From AC-32 sp036265535 (GTDB taxonomy: Bacteria > Actinomycetota > Thermoleophilia > Gaiellales > Gaiellaceae), in the NCBI GenBank assembly GCA_036265535.1, contig DATAOV010000031.1, forward strand, positions 1-16,702: a DNA stretch of 16,702 nt, in the 5' to 3' direction. The position numbers and the translations under genes are program-made. A model generated the notes under the pieces. It did not search any database and was not told the DNA's origin. It saw nothing but the letters and a program-made list of their open reading frames with translations. Positions 15,209 through 16,702 of the stretch are shown here, piece by piece; positions within the stretch are counted from its first letter, which is position 1; every line of letters starts with the position of its first letter.

Positions 15209-15565
15209 CTACTTGATTGTCAGCTTCAGGTGGTTGTCGTCGGGTGCCTGCTTGACCATCGTGATCCTGTAGACGCCCTTCGCCTTGAGCGTCAGCGTCG
15301 CGCCGACCTTCTCGTGCCTTGTGCCGCCCGGGCCCTTGATGATCAGTGCAGCCTCGTCGAGGTTGACCAGCTTCACCGCCCCGGTTCGAGTGACCGTCTT
15401 GGCGTACTTGCGGTGATTCGGCCCTCCGCCGACGTAGAACCAGTGGCAGCCCGGATCGTGCATCGCGACAACAAGCTTCGTCGCGCCGCTTGCGGCATTC
15501 GGCCCGGCTGCGGCGGATGCCGCGAGCATCAGGCCGGCGATTCCGCTGAGGATGAGTTTGCGCAT
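15209..15565 (-). CDS. Small secreted protein with HDPGCHWF motif, unknown function
   Basis: 118 aa. Signal peptide MRKLILSGIAGLMLAASAAAG, probably cleaved within AAAGPNAASGA. The mature part of about 90 residues is mostly predicted beta strand: MHDPGCHWFYVGGG (35-48), VKLVNLDEAALIIKGPGG, LTLKAKGVYRITMVK, and the ending APDDNHLKLTIK. The His-Asp-Pro-Gly-Cys-His-Trp cluster (36-42) has one Cys and two His close together and could bind a metal or haem. The fold may be a cupredoxin-like sandwich, but I cannot assign a family. The ATG at 15563-15565 has a strong GGAGG Shine-Dalgarno 8 nt upstream. Divergent from the cytochrome c gene across 317 bp. A role next to the cytochrome in extracytoplasmic redox chemistry is speculation. 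Confidence 0.8.
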   Translation of the reverse strand: MRKLILSGIAGLMLAASAAAGPNAASGATKLVVAMHDPGCHWFYVGGGPNHRKYAKTVTRTGAVKLVNLDEAALIIKGPGGTRHEKVGATLTLKAKGVYRITMVKQAPDDNHLKLTIK

Positions 15566-15882
15566 AGTTGCTACCTCCAAAGGTCGCGTGTCGATTTCGC
15601 TCATCAGACACGTCGAGGGGCGGCGTTTCGTCCGTGGAGACGCCAATCCGGCCTCAGGGAGAACTACGGATTACGCCGATTCGCTGGTGCCAGCAGCGGC
15701 TCGTCCTCGGGATCTACCTCTTCTGCGCGACGACGCGAACCCAACCAAGAACACTAAGCGACCGCCCGCCTACCTGCGGCCTCGAGACGACTGTGGCTTT
15801 TCCGCAAGAGAAATCGGAGCCCGCACCGATGCCCGTCGACGTCGGACTGCCAGGATCCGACCATGCATGAAGGAGGCGGGTA
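15566..15882. other. Gene-free divergent control region
   Basis: 317 bp between the secreted-protein gene and the cytochrome c gene, visibly lower in GC than the rest of the window. It holds both Shine-Dalgarno sequences and the CGTGTC/GACACG inverted repeat. I see no convincing coding frame, RNA gene or clear -10/-35 pair. ATCGG/CCGAT (15813-15830) is a weak 5-bp dyad. Confidence 0.5.
15587..15612. promoter_or_regulatory. CGTGTC-N14-GACACG inverted repeat, operator candidate
   Basis: Perfect 6-bp arms, 20 bp centre to centre (about two helical turns), lie 22-47 nt upstream of the secreted-protein ATG. This is a good position for a dimeric regulator. The half-site contains GACAC, the motif I recall for Streptomyces WhiA; the link to the whiA gene in this window is conjecture. 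Confidence 0.35.
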
Positions 15883-16392
15883 ATGGCTAGGCAGCACAGG
15901 CGCCCCGTGGAAGCAGAGGTCATCATGTGGCTCCTCTTCTTCGCCCTGCTCGTGCCGGCAGGTCTGGTTGGCTGGGCGATCGGACACTCGTCGCGCTCGG
16001 CGACCACGACGCTCGGGACGACGCCGGCCGGTCACATGGGCAGCCCGAACCTGTCCGTCTCTCAGATCGGGAATGCAACGGCCGGCAGGATGCTCTTTGT
16101 CTCCAAAGGGTGCGCCGACTGTCACTCCTACGCGGGCAAAGGCGGAAGCGACGCTCCCCCGCTCGACATGATGCGCGGCCACCTCTCGGCGACCGAGATC
16201 GCGGACATGTCCGGCCAGATCTGGAATCACCTGCCGCAGATGTTGCACCACTTCAAGGAAGAGGGGCTTCGTGTCCCCACATTCCCCGCCGGCCAGATGG
16301 CCGACCTGATCGCGTACCTGCACAGCGGTCAGGGCGGACCGCCGCCGGTCAAGATGCATATGCGGATGCGGATGGGTGGAGGTAGCGGGTAG
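15883..16392 (+). CDS. Membrane-anchored mono-haem cytochrome c
   Basis: 169 aa. A single N-terminal hydrophobic segment (about 14-34) without a clear cleavage site should anchor the protein, with the haem domain outside. The one haem c site is GCADCHSYAGKGG (Cys77, Cys80, His81). The distal ligand is probably Met120 in IWNHLPQM, followed by VPTFPAGQMADLIAYLH, a pattern shared with class I cytochrome c domains in respiratory or oxidative chains. The C-terminal tail KMHMRMRMGGGSG is unusually rich in Met and His. The ATG at 15883 is chosen for its AAGGAGG Shine-Dalgarno 6 nt upstream; an in-frame ATG at 15925, directly before the membrane segment, is an alternative. It stands alone, so its redox partner is not in the window. 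Confidence 0.88.
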   Translation: MARQHRRPVEAEVIMWLLFFALLVPAGLVGWAIGHSSRSATTTLGTTPAGHMGSPNLSVSQIGNATAGRMLFVSKGCADCHSYAGKGGSDAPPLDMMRGHLSATEIADMSGQIWNHLPQMLHHFKEEGLRVPTFPAGQMADLIAYLHSGQGGPPPVKMHMRMRMGGGSG

Positions 16393-16469
16393 GCGAGGCC
16401 GACCGCTCCAGGCTTCAGGTAATTCGTCCAGCCGCAGCCCGAGCAGGCCGATCGCATGGTTGGCCAAAC

Positions 16470-16488
16470 CTTGATGGGCGCCATCAAG
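16470..16488 (+). terminator. Perfect hairpin downstream of the cytochrome c gene
   Basis: CTTGATGG and CCATCAAG form a perfect 8-bp stem with a 3-nt loop, 77 nt after the cytochrome stop and 52 nt before the small RHH gene. It is preceded directly by a second palindrome with core TTGGCCAA (16460-16467). No T-run follows, so it could be a U-less terminator or an operator for the RHH protein. Confidence 0.4.
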
Positions 16489-16540
16489 AAGCGAGCCTAG
16501 CCACCGAGCTCGAAGCGCTAGCCGAAACAAGAGCTTGGAA

Positions 16541-16678
16541 ATGAATTCAAACGACGTTCACGTCGGGCTTCAGCTGCCGCGCGCAACCCGCGACCAGATC
16601 GCCCAGCTCGCCCGCGAGCACGACCGCAGCTTCTCGGCCGAGGTGCGACGGGTGATCGCACTGCACCCTGCGCCTTGA
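16541..16678 (+). CDS. Small ribbon-helix-helix (Arc/CopG-type) protein, 45 aa
   Basis: The reading frame gives a single ribbon-helix-helix domain: beta strand VHVGLQLP (6-13), helix A RATRDQIAQLAREHD (14-28) and helix B SFSAEVRRVIALH (30-42), as in Arc-like repressors and antitoxins that bind DNA as dimers. The hydrophobic spacing and the (R/G)S-(F/L) turn before helix B fit the family. The ATG at 16541 has only a weak AAGAG about 7 nt upstream. It could be a free regulator or the antitoxin of a toxin gene beyond the right edge; 24 nt remain in the window after its stop. The paired palindromes at 16458-16488 are candidate operators. Confidence 0.7.
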   Translation: MNSNDVHVGLQLPRATRDQIAQLAREHDRSFSAEVRRVIALHPAP

Positions 16679-16702
16679 AGACCCGGCACGTCCGGAACCC
16701 GC

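Noticed and set aside
15370..15400. GGTTCGAGT resembling a tRNA T-arm
   Set aside because: It lies inside the coding region of the secreted protein and has no matching acceptor or anticodon stem around it; no tRNA was found in the window.
16423..16494. Short frame ending MVGQTLMGAIKKRA-stop
   Set aside because: Only 23 codons between stops, with the palindromes 16458-16488 embedded in it. It looks like a possible tail of a degraded gene, but I cannot match it to any family.

Overview
The window is GC-rich throughout (I did not count it exactly). It reads as a chromosomal segment of a high-GC actinobacterium, most likely a Thermoleophilia-type lineage (Gaiella/Solirubrobacter relatives). The reasons are an actinobacterial-type HemQ, a WhiA gene, the gene set uvrC ... 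whiA ... gap-pgk on one strand, and a short PGK plus a 'DVVSCGAG...ARDCE'-type secreted protein of the kind I associate with that class. This placement is inference from protein character; no rRNA is present.

Layout. Positions 26-2099 (minus): gap and pgk, 4 nt apart, forming a glycolytic operon. 2187-4127 (plus): a Vps62/DUF946-like exported domain fused to a six-helix membrane domain. 4128-4509: a gene-free island with a terminator-like hairpin, nested stem-loops and two 74-bp repeats. 4510-5872 (minus): ogt-whiA, overlapping by 14 nt. 5897-8982 (plus): pruA (P5C dehydrogenase) and a secreted Asp-box (BNR) protein whose only sensible start is CTG inside a CTGA overlap. 8984-12423 (minus): uvrC, a 97-aa protein and an MFS exporter, as one operon. 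12451-14521 (plus): an anchored clan-A glycosidase and hemQ. 14518-14898 (minus): a small membrane protein. 14926-15060: a peroxiredoxin pseudogene. 15209-16678: a secreted protein with an HDPGCHWF motif, a membrane-anchored cytochrome c and a 45-aa ribbon-helix-helix protein.

The same-strand order uvrC, whiA, gap, pgk matches the classical actinobacterial cluster uvrC-rapZ-yvcK-whiA-gap-pgk-tpi. Here rapZ and yvcK are absent from their usual place and unrelated genes, several on the opposite strand, lie between the remaining members.

The pattern I find most interesting is regulatory. The three tightest divergent junctions (ogt/pruA, uvrC/glycosidase, membrane protein/peroxiredoxin remnant) each carry back-to-back TAnnnT -10 elements 6-9 nt from both start positions. 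At two junctions the two elements share the same TA. None of these starts has a good Shine-Dalgarno. hemQ has the same arrangement, with its -10 built on the stop codon of the preceding gene. This suggests compact bidirectional promoters making leaderless mRNAs. Several other genes (gap, whiA, the 97-aa gene, the secreted protein, cytochrome c) have clear Shine-Dalgarno sequences.
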